64,000 nucleotides of DNA from Triatoma infestans (GCA_011037195.1 JAAEAF010005115.1:1-64000), one strand, 5' to 3'; positions 44,363-55,691 are shown, counted from the stretch's first letter. Program-made: numbers and translations. Notes: generated from the letters alone by a model not told the origin.

Positions 44363-45396
44363 TTAGTATTTTTAGACTTTTATCTTTGGTCATTCCTACA
44401 GGGTTAGGTTGCCTTCTAGGGAAGATTGGTTAACCCTGGGTCCGTCTGGGGTGATTCCTGAAAATTATCTCCGATGCTACACTGACGGTTCCAGGATGGA
44501 TGGTAGGTCTGGGGCTGCCGTCTATTTTGAGTGGGCCACCGTTTTCCAGGCTGAGGTTTATGCAATTCTTTGCTGTATTTTGGATGAGAGGGTGCGTAAC
44601 ACTAATTTAAAAGGTGTTTTTATCTGCTCGGACAGCCAGGCTGCGTTGAAGGCGCTTAATTCATGTGTCTTCACTTCCAGCTTGGTGTTGGAATGTTCTA
44701 AAAGACTGGAAGATCTTTCTTCATTAAAGGATGTGCTTCTGGTCTGGGTTCCAGGTCATATGGGAATTTTTGGGAATGAGGAGGTGGATAGGTTTGCCAA
44801 ATTAGGTGCCTCTCTCCCTTTCATTGGTCCAGAGCCTGCTGTTGGTGTGTCTTCTGGCACATGTTTGTCGGGCTTTCAGACGTGGATGACCTCACAGCAC
44901 TCATCCTTATGGATGAGTGCAGTGGGTTGTCGGCAGTCTAAGCTGCTCATTGGGGGTCCGGACGGAGCTTTGTGTAGCGAGATCCGATGTCTTTCACGGA
45001 CCTCTCTCAGGCATCTGGTTGGCTTCCTCATTGGGCATTGTGGCTTAAGGAGACATCTCTATACAATGGGACCTTCATGCCTGACCCCTTTTGTAGAGTT
45101 TGTGAGACGGAGGGGGAAACACCCATGCATCTGATGACGGATTGTTTGGGCTGTGAGGAGATTAGGTTTAGGACCTTCGGCTGGAATAGGATATCGGTAG
45201 AGGATCTTAAGCTATGTCCTTTTAAGGTTTTGGTCCGATTTGTTCGGTCTGTGGTGAAACTTAGATGGTCAAATCCTGGGCCAGGATTTTCGTTCTAGTC
45301 CCAGTGGTTGTTATTCTTTAGGGGTAGCTATATGGGCCCTGGGAGGCTTTGGATAGCGTAGGGTTTGCCCTCCCCTTCTGTGAATAATAATAATAC
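44363..45396 (+). pseudogene. LINE J2 C-terminal part with near-intact RNase H
   Basis: Frame 44409-45134 carries a complete-looking RNase H: CYTDGSRMDGRSGAAVYF (Asp), FQAEVYAILCC (Glu), VFICSDSQAALKAL (Asp) and LVWVPGHMGIFGNEEVDRFA (final Asp), so all four acidic positions are present. RNase H removes the RNA template during retrotransposition. A frameshift near 45020-45080 moves the C-terminal knuckle CRVCETEGETPMHLMTDC into another frame (44987-45298). The 3' end is an AAT repeat. TATTACTCAT at 44352-44361 and 45397-45406 is a probable target duplication. RT and endonuclease are missing, so the copy is 5'-truncated. Confidence 0.8.
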
Positions 45397-45714
45397 TATT
45401 ACTCATGGGCGCGGCTTGGATTTTCTTTAAACTTGGATTGCTCACTGCCCAAGATACAATTCTAAGACTTTGAATTTAAAATTATTCCGGCAAATTAGGT
45501 CAAAATTTAAACTACTTGCGTAAGATATAGTTGCGACAGAGGGTGCGTTCGCATATAAGTTACACTCTGGTATACATGATAATTACCTCTACCAGTTTTT
45601 TTGTTTTTTGAAAAGCCGATTTAAACGTTTGTAAACAATACACATTGACAAATCACAATTTTAAAGAAAATTCTATTGTTATATTGTATTACCGCAGTAA
45701 GTGTTTCACGCCTG

Positions 45715-46718
45715 ATTTTTACTTTCTCTTACTCCTAATAAGAGGAAGTATTGTAATCGTGTCAAATTTTCGATATTGAGTTTTCACCGGAAATATCCGT
45801 TTTGAGGTCCCCTGAGTCAAAAAAAGTGGTTTTTCAGCAAATGGTCTGTGTGTGTGTATGAACAGCATAGCTCAAAAACGAAAAACCGTAGAAAGTTGAG
45901 ACTTGATATTAAGTTTAGGTATCACCATGGGATCTGACGGTGCGTTATTTGTCACAATTTCTCAACCGGAAGTACCACTTTACTAGTTGTTTTTTTTAAC
46001 GTTTTTGCAATTTTCTCAAAAATGGCTCCGACGATTTTCTTTAAACATGGCACAACAAGTACACATAGAAAAAGCTATAACTTTTATTTGAAACATTTCT
46101 CCGGGAAAATTCATTTAAGGGCACTTCTGGGGGAGGTGTAGGGTTATGTTTTCATCTTAAATGCTATTTCAGTTTATTAGACAATTCTGCCATCTAAATA
46201 ATGTTAATTAGAATTAAATATGTTGTTGAAATTCCGTGTTTGAAAAAATCGGATAACCGGTAGTGGTTTGTTTTAACACTACTAAATGATTTTTTTTAGT
46301 TTTTCGTGATTTTCTCAAAAAAGGCTCCGTAGGGGCATTTTCAGGGGAAGGATGGGGTTACAGCTTCCTCTAAAGTGATATCATAGTTGATTATACAATA
46401 TTATGATCCAAACAAAATTAATTAGAAATAAATGGATGGCTAAAATTGCAAGTTTTAAGAAAATTAGTAAGCCGGAAGTGCGCTTTTACTGAACAGTTTT
46501 TTTTTCAGTTTTCGTCGGATTTCGTTATATTTGGTACAAAACTATAACCGTTGTGGTGGTTGGTTCTGCAGAGCTGGAAAGCATCAGAGACATTTTCCGT
46601 GGTACGGAAATGTCTCTGATACAAACTATAATAACCTTGGTCAATTATAATTTTGGGAACAGGAGTAAGAGAAAGTTGTGTGAGTGTTTCACACCAGATT
46701 TTTATTATGGTTTCATAT
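45715..46718 (-). mobile_element. Helentron-like repeat, full copy H8
   Basis: Minus-strand copy with the 3' hairpin at left (45720-45749, ACTTTCTCTTACTCC/TAAGAGGAAGT), a GT run in the microsatellite position (about 45847-45858), monomer sites near 45970, 46258 and 46475, and the 5' end GTGTGAGTGTTTCACACC at the right (46677-46695). It is interrupted at 46550-46619 by a miniature foldback element. A further family 5' end (GCAGTAAGTGTTTCACGCC) abuts it at left. Confidence 0.8.
46550..46619. mobile_element. Miniature derivative of the foldback element
   Basis: GTTGTGGTGGTTGGTTCTGC, then CTGGAAAGCATCAGAGACAT, matches the right end of the 11579-11914 element read on its other strand. It then turns back at TTCCGTGGTACGGAAATG, so only about 17 bp of each arm remains. 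Imperfect direct repeats TACAAAACTATAACC (46535-46549) and TACAAACTATAATAACC (46620-46636) flank it inside copy H8. Confidence 0.7.
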
Positions 46719-46914
46719 AGCATTACCTAAAAGAATAAAAAAAATGCAGAGAGGGAAGTGCACTAGCCACTTTTTCAGAGATACTGGTATCATTTCGGGA
46801 GTCTTAGCCTCCACACTCATTTCGGGAAGCACCACACTACTTTTAAGTCACAAAGCTTTATGAATCGCTCCTTCGTCACATCTAACATCTATTTTTGTTT
46901 TTTTGGTTTTTTAA

Positions 46915-47285
46915 TGAGTTTCCTCAATACTGAGGCTTTCCTCAACCGAATATGTCCTTCAGTTTTCAGTTCCAATTCATTCTTTCGATTGCATCCTCTG
47001 TGCGAAATCCATTTCTATTGAGAGATTCCATTAGGCGATCTAACCAAGTTTTTTTCTGGGCCGCCCTTTCTTTCTCCTGCTGTCTTATTCCCATTTCATC
47101 ATCTGCCTTGCTACCCTTTCACCCTCCATCCTAAATACATGCCCAAGCCCGCACAACTTTCTCTCCTCAATCCACTCCAGAATATTGTGCTTTACTTGCA
47201 TTATTTCCCCGTTTTTCTTCATTTCTTCTCCTTACCAATTTCAAAACTCTAGCAGATCTCCTCCAAAAATTCATGTCCATCTAAC
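46915..47285 (-). pseudogene. LINE C-terminal fragment, minus strand
   Basis: Broken minus-strand frames include MNFWRRSARVLKLVRRRNEE near 47280-47220, IEERKLCGLG near 47165 and LDRLMESLNRNGFRTEDAIE near 47045-46985. The order matches the C-terminal region of RTE-like LINEs (FWRRSAR, then GHV.RM, then GRP...W, then a final Arg-Trp segment). It has multiple stops. I could not identify a tail or target duplication. Confidence 0.55.
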
Positions 47286-47289
47286 ATCT

Positions 47290-47885
47290 ATCTACTTAAA
47301 AAAAATGTTTTTTTTGGGGGGGTTGTTTTTTTTTCTTAACTAAATTTTATAAAGAGCAATTATTAAGTACATTAGAGTATAACAGAGTCGGCGGTGTTAG
47401 AATTGGTTAGTTACCCGAACTTAATTGCAGACACAATGAATATTTACACATATCTGAAGGTGAAGGCCTCCGATTTTTGCTACTAAAGATCTGCAAAAAT
47501 GGTCATGTTTTAGTAGTATTATTTAAAAATTAAAAAAAAAGGAGAGATAAATAAATAAAAAATGGAGACAAACCGAACTTTACAAACTGAATGCGTTAAA
47601 TGAATAAATTAAATTCATTAAAACTTAATTGAATACAAAATTTCATTAGTAACAACATTTAGTTAATTTATATTAATATAAAACAAACATAGAGACAGGT
47701 TAAAAGCAAAGGTTCCCCAAAACAGAACCTGTTCTTAAATTTATATATATATATATATTATATATTTGTATTTAAGATAAAAGCTATCAACCGCAAGAAA
47801 TGTTACAAAAGCGAGTATTCCATCTCATTAATTAAACAAACATTATATTTAAGAGAATACTTTGAGGGGAATGATTTCAGCGTAT

Positions 47886-47935
<50 letters not shown>

Positions 47936-48690
47936 AGAGAGAGTGAGAGAGAGAGAAAGAGCGTATGAGTGAATGTGAGTGGGGGAATCCGTTGTGAAAA
48001 TTTCGGTCATAGCACTTCACCTGGGTGAGAGAACTGATCTACATAGTGACTTGTTTTTTTTTTTTTCTTCAAAATGACGCCACCACACCGATATTCTGTA
48101 AACTTGGAATTCTAACTGAAATTTGGTAAAAATCTTTCTAACACAAATATTTTTTTAGGACAATTAATAATTTCAATACAATTTTCCGACGATAGATTTT
48201 CTCTAAATTCATTCATTTCAATATTATTTGAGACATCGCCGTTGGCCTACCTACAATGTAATCGAATTAAATTTAGGTCTTCCCAAACTGACAGTTAGAT
48301 GTGAGATGTGTAGCAAGAGTAGCTAAGAAGCCAAATCCGCAATAGATTCTGTGTGGTTCCCTCCCAAGTGTCTCAGCTTTTTGTACATATTTACAAAAAC
48401 TGGGGAAGAGGTACCACCTTATAAATGTAAGCGACTGTATTTGTGTGTGTGTGTCTGAGATAAAATCTCCTAGTTAATTTAGCTTAAGAAAAGCTTATAT
48501 TTTGAAAATAGATGGCGAACAAGAATGAAATTTTGGATACGCTATATCCACATTGTTGTACATATCAATATATCTACAGGTCCTTGTGTATTGCTGGGTT
48601 GGAGGTTAGTCGTTTAGTTAGGCTGAGATTTGCGCAGAGCCGCCAAGATCCTAGAAGAAATGGCTAGTCCATATCCCTTAGTAATTCTTT
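47290..48690. other. Unassigned stretch with GT/GA microsatellite
   Basis: No gene. A long GT repeat at about 47889-47933 passes into GAGA at 47937-47960. A further GT run lies near 48442. Otherwise AT-rich. Confidence 0.45.
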
Positions 48691-48696
48691 TTTTTT

Positions 48697-48945
48697 TTTA
48701 CTTTCCCTTACTACTGTAAGAGGGAATGCATGTTTTGATGTTCCCTAAGCTAGAGAAATTGTTTTTTTTGGTAAGTGGCGCACTCGGTGTGTGAATGTAT
48801 GTAAACAGCATGGCTCAAAAACTAAAAATCATAGAAAAATCGACTTGACATTCCGTTTGGATATCATACTGTGTCCGACAATAAGTTATCTGTCAAAATC
48901 ACTTTACTGAATGGATTTTTTCAGTTTGTTGCTATTTAGGGCAAC
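48697..48945 (-). repeat. Helentron-like 3' end fragment, minus strand
   Basis: ACTTTCCCTTACTACTGTAAGAGGGAATG is a diverged terminal hairpin (described here by its ends only), followed by TTTTGATGTTCCCTAAGC, GTAAACAGCATGGCTCAAAAA and GACTTGACATTCCGTTTGG in family order. The tandem monomers are missing. Confidence 0.65.
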
Positions 48946-49185
48946 TCAGATGAAACATTTTCCAAAAGAATCACATTCCCAGAGCCAAAGAGAGATTAGT
49001 TTTAGGTTAGCAGAAACAGTGCAGGAAATAAATACCAGGAGAGGCCGAAAGTAAGGCTAAATCATATAAGGGATTTGACGTGGTAGATGAGATAGATAAA
49101 TCTGGCCCTTCTATTTATTGGTGCCGAATCTGCTTATTACATTTAAATGGACAATCATCGCTTTGTAACTGAGCTTACAGTTTTT

Positions 49186-50975
49186 TGACTGCAGATCTCC
49201 TAGCCCGGGAGGGTTACATGACAACCCTTATCAGACCTGAACCGTTCTGCGGCATTGCAAGGTGCTACAGGAGTGCATCCATTAAAACATGGATGCACGA
49301 CCGAACACGAAAATGGTGGGTTAGAATCTCCAAGCCAAAGGCAGTCGAAAACGTTTATTCATAGCTACTCCCCCAGGCTAACTGTAGAATTACTCCAACC
49401 AGGCCGGGTGGCCATAAGGATAGCAGTTGCCCTCCTCACTGGCAATTGTAGACTTAATAAACATATGCATCGCATGGGCCTGTCAATGGATATTATTATT
49501 ACACACACTCTTAGCCACCTTGCCTAGCGCATAGCGCCAAAACCGATGCCTATGGTCACTTAGCCTGATCTACAAAGTAGATAAGTTCCCATCCCTGCCA
49601 TGGGGAGGCGGATCTCTACTTATTCGTCTAGTCCTTCTTATTACCGCGAATTCTTAAGCGAACTCGACAAAGTCTTCGAAATTCCTTGCATTTTTTACCA
49701 GCTCTTTACATTCTCTCGGCCAGTTTCCCCCCTACTTATCAGCTTGAATTCCATATGGATTCTAGCCTCGTCGAGGAGAGGACACCGGAAGAGAACGTGA
49801 TGTACCGTGTCCCGTTGACCGCATTCACAATTTGGGGAATCTTTCAATCCCAAGTCGAAGAGCTTAGAATTGAACTCCCCGTGCCCCGTCAAATATTGTG
49901 TAACGGTCTGGGATAGCCGCAGCCATCGCATCGACAGTCTATGATGCAGATTCGGAAGGAACTCATAAGTGGTTCTTCCTGTCACTTCTCATCCCGGCGT
50001 CTTTGCCATTTCCCTATCTCATACTCTAGGATCGTTTTCTTTACGAGAGCAGGAGGCATCTGACTAGTCAACTCCCGACCATCAAGGACGATCATGCCCC
50101 TTTTTTGGTATTTGTATCGTAGGGCCCTCATCTCTGCTTGGAGATCGAGTGGCACCACTCCAGCGACCACCGGTAAGGAGACCGTGGATGATGTCGCATA
50201 GGCCCTAGTCATCGAGCATAAAATAGCTCTTTGGATTCTTAATAGAATGCCGCTGTACGACTGCATGTCCAGCTTGTCGGCCCAACTGGCGTACGTTGCG
50301 ACATTCTCTATTACGCCTTTATAGATAGTCAGAGCCACACCAGTCTTCAGCCCCCACTCCCCACGGGCTACTCTTTTGATCCTCTGGTACAAGTTGAGAC
50401 ATCTTGAGGCAACTCGCTGAATATGGGGCTTAAAAGAAAGCTTCCAATCCAGGAGAACGCCCAGATACTCAAACTGGGTTACGTGAGCTATTCTTTGTTC
50501 GCCCACCCGGATCCAAGGTGGACGACTGGGATGAAGCTTACCTTTCATGAGCATCACTTTTGACTTCTCAAACGAAATCTGCAGCTTTTCTCCTTGACAC
50601 CATCCCTGTCAATGGATAGCCTGGTTAGGTTCTGTCAGGAAAAAAAAGGAAACAGCACTGCACGTTCTGTGTCAGTGCGAGGGGCAATGAATGGCTGAGG
50701 TTTCGTCTCTTTGTAGAGGAGAAGCTGACGCCTGCAAGGCTTACCCAAGGACCTGTATCGAATCTATTAAGCCTAATAAAGCAGACAGGACTCGAGCGGG
50801 TGCTCTGATTAGAGGTGCTCGTAACCAAACATCTAGGAGCCTCCCCGGACACAAAAGTACAGATAAAGGACGGGACGGAGAGGGGCCTTCAAATTATGAG
50901 GGTACCACAATTGACCCTCAGGGGTCGCGGTGGCCTAGGCTGAATAACCAACCAACCCCCAGAATCTAATCTAAT
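49186..50975 (+). pseudogene. LINE C-terminal part and 3' region, split by another LINE
   Basis: The coding relic reads DLLAREGYMTTLIRPEPFCG (the end of RNase H), then RLTVELLQPGRVAIRIAVAL and LTGNCRLNKHMHRMGLSMD. It resumes after the insertion at 50619 with SLVRFCQEK and a shifted HVLCQCEG knuckle. The 3' untranslated region ends in an ATCTA repeat at about 50963-50980. It is interrupted precisely between 49479-49492 and 50605-50618, an exact duplication of CCTGTCAATGGATA. Clade is Jockey- or R1-like. Confidence 0.7.
49493..50604 (-). pseudogene. R1-clade LINE, 3' part, inserted in another LINE
   Basis: On the minus strand frame 50557-49982 gives the RT thumb region (TQFEYLGVLLDWKLSFKPHI, then RVASRCLNLYQRIKRVARGE). 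Frame 49985-49695 gives the C-terminal TGRTTYEFLPNLHHRLSMRW and then LTGHGEFNSKLF with the knuckle CECGQRDTVHHVLFRC. A single frameshift at 49982-49985 separates them, so the copy is quite young. The tail is an AAT repeat at the left end (49493-49500). It is 5'-truncated inside RT. R1-clade assignment rests on the TGRTTY-FLP-LTGHG-CECG pattern. Confidence 0.85.
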
Positions 50976-50980
50976 CTAAC

Positions 50981-51933
50981 CTGTCTTTGGAGGAATGTAG
51001 GCAGTCATCGCTATAAAAAAATTATTGCAGTTTATTCTTACTTGGTAAATATTAGAATGATTAGTTCTAGAACTGGATTTCTTGTTAACCTGGCTAGCTG
51101 CTGGTTTTCTTCAGTATGGCTACATAGGTTCAGAAAGACTATGAACAGTGCAAGGTTTGTTCCTTCTACCATAGTCAAATAATACCAGTAGTAACCGTTC
51201 TAACTTGAATAATTTTTTCAAACAAAACTTCCTATGAATACGATCTGATTTATATTTTATACATAGGTTTTTTAAAACAAAATTTTATACCATGTCAAAA
51301 TATAATACATAGCTACAATTAGTGATGCCTTGCACATATAGTTTAGCCATGTATGTGAAGAGGATATAAACAATCTTTTGTTCCATAAACGTTTTTGCAA
51401 GCTCAACAACAATCTGTGTAAAATTCCTCGCCCACAATTTACAATCAAGGTCGCAAACATTAATCATTCCACCTCTAATACATGAAGTACCTATCCGTTC
51501 TCTCATACTAACTAGTCGCTCCTATATAATAGCCATAATGTTACAAACATCTAACACACCTGCAACTAATTATTTATACAACTAATAAACGTTTAGTGCA
51601 AAATCGATTTATCTTAGTTAATAATCTACGGATGCCCTGTGCTATATAATAATATATTACTTGAATAAATTGTTACACACACACACACACACACTCCATA
51701 CCTATATATAAATATTATATATATATATATACTATATATATAATGTATATAGAGATCATAAAAATATTATTGCTTTTGCTCTCAACTGGTGTCTAAATGT
51801 ATTGTGTCTTTGTTTTCCATTTGATCCGTTCCTTTAACCGTCCATCAATAGGGTTGGATTGAACTTTACTAACTGATTGCCTTTAAATCTATTGGAAAAT
51901 ATAGAATATTTTGCGTAAAAATTTAGCAGTATT
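50981..51933. other. Unassigned stretch with CA/TA microsatellites
   Basis: Apart from the candidate frame at 51285-51506 (-), no gene was seen. A CA repeat (51676-51694) and TA repeats (51716-51741) are present. Confidence 0.4.
51285..51506 (-). CDS. Exon-like minus-strand frame of unknown function
   Basis: The 73-codon frame is protein-like: RERIGTSCIRGGMINVCDLD, then WARNFTQIVVELAKTFMEQK, then IVYILFTYMAKLYVQGITNC. It weakly resembles 42002-42256 (FTYYFMAKLVNVGY). I recognise no family. It could be an exon, a decayed gene copy or chance. Confidence 0.25.
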   Translation of the reverse strand: MRERIGTSCIRGGMINVCDLDCKLWARNFTQIVVELAKTFMEQKIVYILFTYMAKLYVQGITNCSYVLYFDMV

Positions 51934-51947
51934 ATGTAGGCTTTTAG

Positions 51948-52313
51948 ACAGTGGAAATGCGCTTCCTCAGGCGCATCCTTGGTAAAACTAGGAGGGTCTT
52001 TATCAGGAATGCACGAATTGGAGAAGACCTCCAGGTACTGCTAGCGCGGCAAATTTTGGAGGCCCATAGTTGGGATGGTATGGTCGTGTTTGAGAATGGA
52101 GGACAGGCACAAGGCTAAACAAATGCTTGATGCGACACCCATCGGCAAGAGAGCAAGAGGTATGAAGAGTATATTGAAAAACTCGGCCATGCAAGAGGGG
52201 AATCTCTTACGGGGATAAGAAGGATGGCACAGGATAGGGACCGATGGAAGGGCTGGATTCGGGCTGCTTCTCCACGCCTCATGGCACAAAGGAGATAGGG
52301 AAAGAAGAAGAAG
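51948..52313 (+). pseudogene. RTE-like LINE 3' fragment with exact 14-bp target duplication
   Basis: ATGTAGGCTTTTAG is repeated exactly at 51934-51947 and 52314-52327. The insert reads MRFLRRILGKTRRVFIRNAR, then broken frames with KLGHARGESLTGIRRMAQDR and DRWKGWIRAASPRL. These are the C-terminal segments of RTE-like elements. It ends AAAGAAGAAGAAG. It is severely 5'-truncated (366 bp). Confidence 0.8.
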
Positions 52314-52384
52314 ATGTAGGCTTTTAGTAAAATTTAAGTAGGTGAATATAGGCGATGAATTCCACTGATTCGGTTGCCAATTTC

Positions 52385-52650
52385 CATAGGGGTAGATTCT
52401 AGATTGTTGTAGGGGATTATTGCACTGCGACCTTAAAGATATATTGTGCCCCCCCCCCTCAGGAGGCTTCTCCAATGCACTGCCGGCCTCCAAGCAGTGT
52501 TCTCTAGCTACAGACAACACTGCCCATCACCAAACAGTGAGTTGTAGATGCTCCTAGGAAGAAAAAACTCTAAGGGCAGCATGCTGGATTCGAATTCGGA
52601 ACTCCACGCTGCTAATCCAGCACGCTACCACTGAGTTAACCCTTCCTTCT
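52385..52650 (-). mobile_element. SINE S1, long-tailed subfamily, minus strand
   Basis: On the minus strand there is an A box (AACTCAGTGGTAGCGTGC), a degraded B box (ATTCGAATCC), a body with AGGAGCATCTACAACTCACT, TGATGGGCAGTGTTGTCTG and GAGGCCGGCAGTGCATTGG, and the long tail with TTAAGGTCGCAGTGCAATAA. It matches 28705-28994 across its length. Confidence 0.8.
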
Positions 52651-52654
52651 CCCT

Positions 52655-53440
52655 TGGCTCTCGCCAATTAACTAGGGATTCCGTCCCTAGTTTGCGTTTG
52701 TCTTTGTCCGAAAAGGGTAGAGATTATGTAGTTTAAGGGTATTCTATACTGATAAGTGCATGGAGACTGAGCTGTTCGCTACTATCCAAGCAACAGAAAC
52801 CACTTGGGAGCATTCCTTAGGGGTGATAATGAGAATATAATATCGAAAAAGCGGAGCCGTTCAAGACAAAAAAAAAAATTCAACACATTCATCTTGTCTT
52901 GCGTCTTTTTTTTATGAAATTCTTACTCAATATTTAATTCCTCTCAGATGGTGAGTAAACCTAAAGCCGCAGCTTTCCCGGAATTCCCGCAAAATTGGAA
53001 TTTTCTTGGAAAAATGTAACAGAGCAAAACATTCAAGTCTCAATTGAGTTGTTTCGCCCAAAATTGCAAGACCTTTACACAGTTGTGTTGTCTTGATTAC
53101 TAGGCTAACACTAGCAAGAAATCAGGAGGGGTAATTGTAAAACAAAGCAGCGCCTATCTTTTTCTCTAACTTGCACGTAAATGACGTATTTTTGAATTTT
53201 TCCTCTTTATCAATTGTTATTGTCTCTCTTAAAAAACGTTCGTATTAATTCATTACTTTGTGCAAAGATTTTGGTATCCACCAGAATTTATTGCTTGTTC
53301 AATTGTAGTCATAAGTTTTACAAGTGATGATGTTTCCGTTTTGTTATATCTGACATTGTTTTGCAGACAATGGCCGCTGAAGTCTGGAAGCGGCAAACTT
53401 AGTTGACAAATTTTATTTTAACGGAACGGGTAAATTGTTT
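52655..53440. other. Unassigned stretch
   Basis: No gene or recognised repeat. A small Helentron-like scrap may lie at 53440-53510 (GGAAAACTGAAAAATATAATTC, then a degraded TGCACTTTTGG). Confidence 0.35.
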
Positions 53441-53539
53441 TGTCAGGAACGGAATTGGGAAAACTGAAAAATATAATTCGGTAAATGCACTTTTGGTTAA
53501 CGATTTTGATGAAAAAACTAATTACACCTAAATAATCAC

Positions 53540-54240
53540 AATATACACAAGCGATATTCCTAATACCGTAAACACATCCATATTTTCTTTTACTGATGAC
53601 ACCGCTATCCTTACATCCCATAAGATCCCATTATTGCTACTCGCAACTTCCAATCCCTTATCAACACTCTGGCCGAATGGTCCAGGAAGTACAGAGTTAA
53701 ATTAAATATTAACAAAGGTAATCATATTACATTCACTCTTCGTAGAGCTATAAGCCCTCCAATACAACTTAACGGACAATTCCTATCTACTGTTGATAAA
53801 GTTCGCTTCTTAGGATTCTAACTGGATAAAAGATTGACTTGGAATCCTCACTTAAGACTCAAGAGACAGGATCTAAATCGACAATACAAATTACTCTCAC
53901 GTTACTCGACCGAATTTTTCGTCTTACAGTAGACAAAAAGTACTTATCTATAACACTGTACTCAAGCCTCTATGGATGTACAACCAAGCTTTCCAATTAC
54001 CTCCGACTACAAACCGTCCAATCCAAAATCCTTCGTAAAAATCACTAACGCTCCTTTCAATGTTTATAACTCCATTATTCAAAATGATCTAAATATCCCT
54101 TTTGTCCGCGACTTTATTTTATACCGATACAAAAATTCCATGCCTCTCTACCAAACCATCATAACCCTTTAATCTAAGAAATTTATCCCGATTCTATCCG
54201 TGGAAACCTTGTCAGAAGATTGATACGTTAGAGGCCGAGA
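53540..54240 (+). pseudogene. Jockey reverse transcriptase fragment
   Basis: Broken frames keep Jockey order: SIFSFTDDTAILTSH near 53577 (TDD at the catalytic FADD position), LAEWSRKYRVKLNINKGNHI near 53670, and PPIQLNGQFL near 53757. VRFLGF-stop-LDKRLTWNPHL follows near 53805, then IYNTVLKPLWMY near 53950. An in-frame stop replaces the residue after GF. The endonuclease and N-terminal RT are absent. Confidence 0.75.
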
Positions 54241-54536
54241 GATTTTCTGATAGAGTGACAAAAAAATGTATATAATGTAAATATATTTCCCCTCTCAGTC
54301 TAACTTTCCTATTAATCCTTTTCACTAAATCCTTCCTAATAATTTTCGAAAGCTCTTCTCATCCATATTCTCTAATCTCCATTCATACATCTCCTTCTTC
54401 ACTTATTAATAAATATATTGGAAACCTGTCAATGAACAGTTGCTCCACGTTGTATATATGGTTTCTAGTTAAATCAAACTTCGAATTTTCCATGATTTTC
54501 CGATATTTGTATTACATAAACAGAGACACATACATA

Positions 54537-54680
54537 GGATTCTAACTAGATAAAAGATTGACTTGGAATCCTTACACGAGACTCAAGAGACAGTAACTAA
54601 ATCGGCAATACAAATTACTCATACAGTAGACAAAAAAGTACTTATCTACAACACTGTACTCAAGCCTCTACAGTACATAA
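54537..54680 (+). repeat. Partial duplicate of the Jockey RT fragment
   Basis: This segment repeats 53811-53980 with internal deletions, starting at AGGATTCTAACTAGATAAAAG. It keeps a stop at the same codon as the first copy (TAA in GGATTCTAACT). That implies the two descend from an already inactive copy, by duplication or by spread of a dead lineage. Confidence 0.7.
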
Positions 54681-55117
54681 AATTCACTGATATATTTTTA
54701 CATACATCAGTGAATTCAGACATTCATATATACATACATACATAAATACACATATTCAATGATGTATTTTAAAACTCACTTTTAAAAATCTGACACGAAT
54801 ACATTTTCTCAATCTCACAATAAGAAAAAAATATAAAAAAAAAAGATTTTTAAATATTATAGAGGTGAGAAATTTATGTGTGAGAGATTGAGCTTTCATC
54901 CAGAAAATTGAACTCAAACTACTCTTGTTTTAGAGAAGAAATATAGAAGATGGTGTGGAATATTTAGGTTAGAGTATATCCATTTTCTGACGCTGATTCT
55001 TTTTACAGTTTTCATGGTTGGTATATTTTATTAGCCCCTTAGTTGTGGCATCACATTTCTCAGATTGTTACTTTAAGTGTGCATCTGATTGTTCTATAGT
55101 TAATTAATGCTACAAAT
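54681..55117. other. Unassigned AT-rich stretch
   Basis: Short ATAC repeats near 54725-54750. No gene. Confidence 0.4.
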
Positions 55118-55527
55118 TATTTTTTTAAAAAATGTGGCGTGAAACACTCACACGACTTTTCTTCACTGCAAGTATTATAATTTGAGGGACAAATATTGTT
55201 CAATATCGTAATATTAACCATTTTAATTGAAGCTTTCAAGGGTCTGAAACAGGTATACTGCTTGTCCCTCCAGGTTGTTTAAAATATACCTAGATACAGT
55301 GGTGAAATTTTGGGGGAGTCTCCACTTTGGGTGGTTTCCTTATTTTACAAAAAAGTCTTATTATTAGGTTTAAATTCTCCAATTGTTATATAAAATTGAA
55401 GGCAAGCAAACATTTAGTAAAAAAACTATAATTTTGAAGAAAAATAGTCTCTTACATCTTGTAAACTGAGTAAGGAAAAGTCGTGTGTGTGTGTGTGTGT
55501 GAGTATATCGCACCAGATTTTTTTTTT
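55118..55527. mobile_element. Short element with two inverted Helentron-like 5' ends
   Basis: The left end GGCGTGAAACACTCACACG and the right end, read on the minus strand (CTGGTGCGATATACTCACAC), are both versions of the family 5' terminus, facing each other across about 400 bp. The interior does not resemble the tandem monomers. The right terminus contains a GT microsatellite (55483-55502). It may be a foldback derivative using only the 5' end. Confidence 0.5.
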
Positions 55528-55691
55528 CCTTGGGGGAATAAGAAGGTTTAAATCCTGCGCCTTCGGGTACCCATCATTAATAGTAATAAATAAACTAATC
55601 TTCAAATTTTCCTTTTCTGGGTTGGTATCATCGACTTATAAAATTTCCCTTCGGAGTCCGTAAATCTTATTTCAATTTCAATTAGATTTTT

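Noticed and set aside
50960..50982. Telomere-like repeat (ATCTA)n
   Set aside because: It is three imperfect units at the 3' end of a LINE and is not the insect TTAGG repeat. It is best read as the LINE tail.
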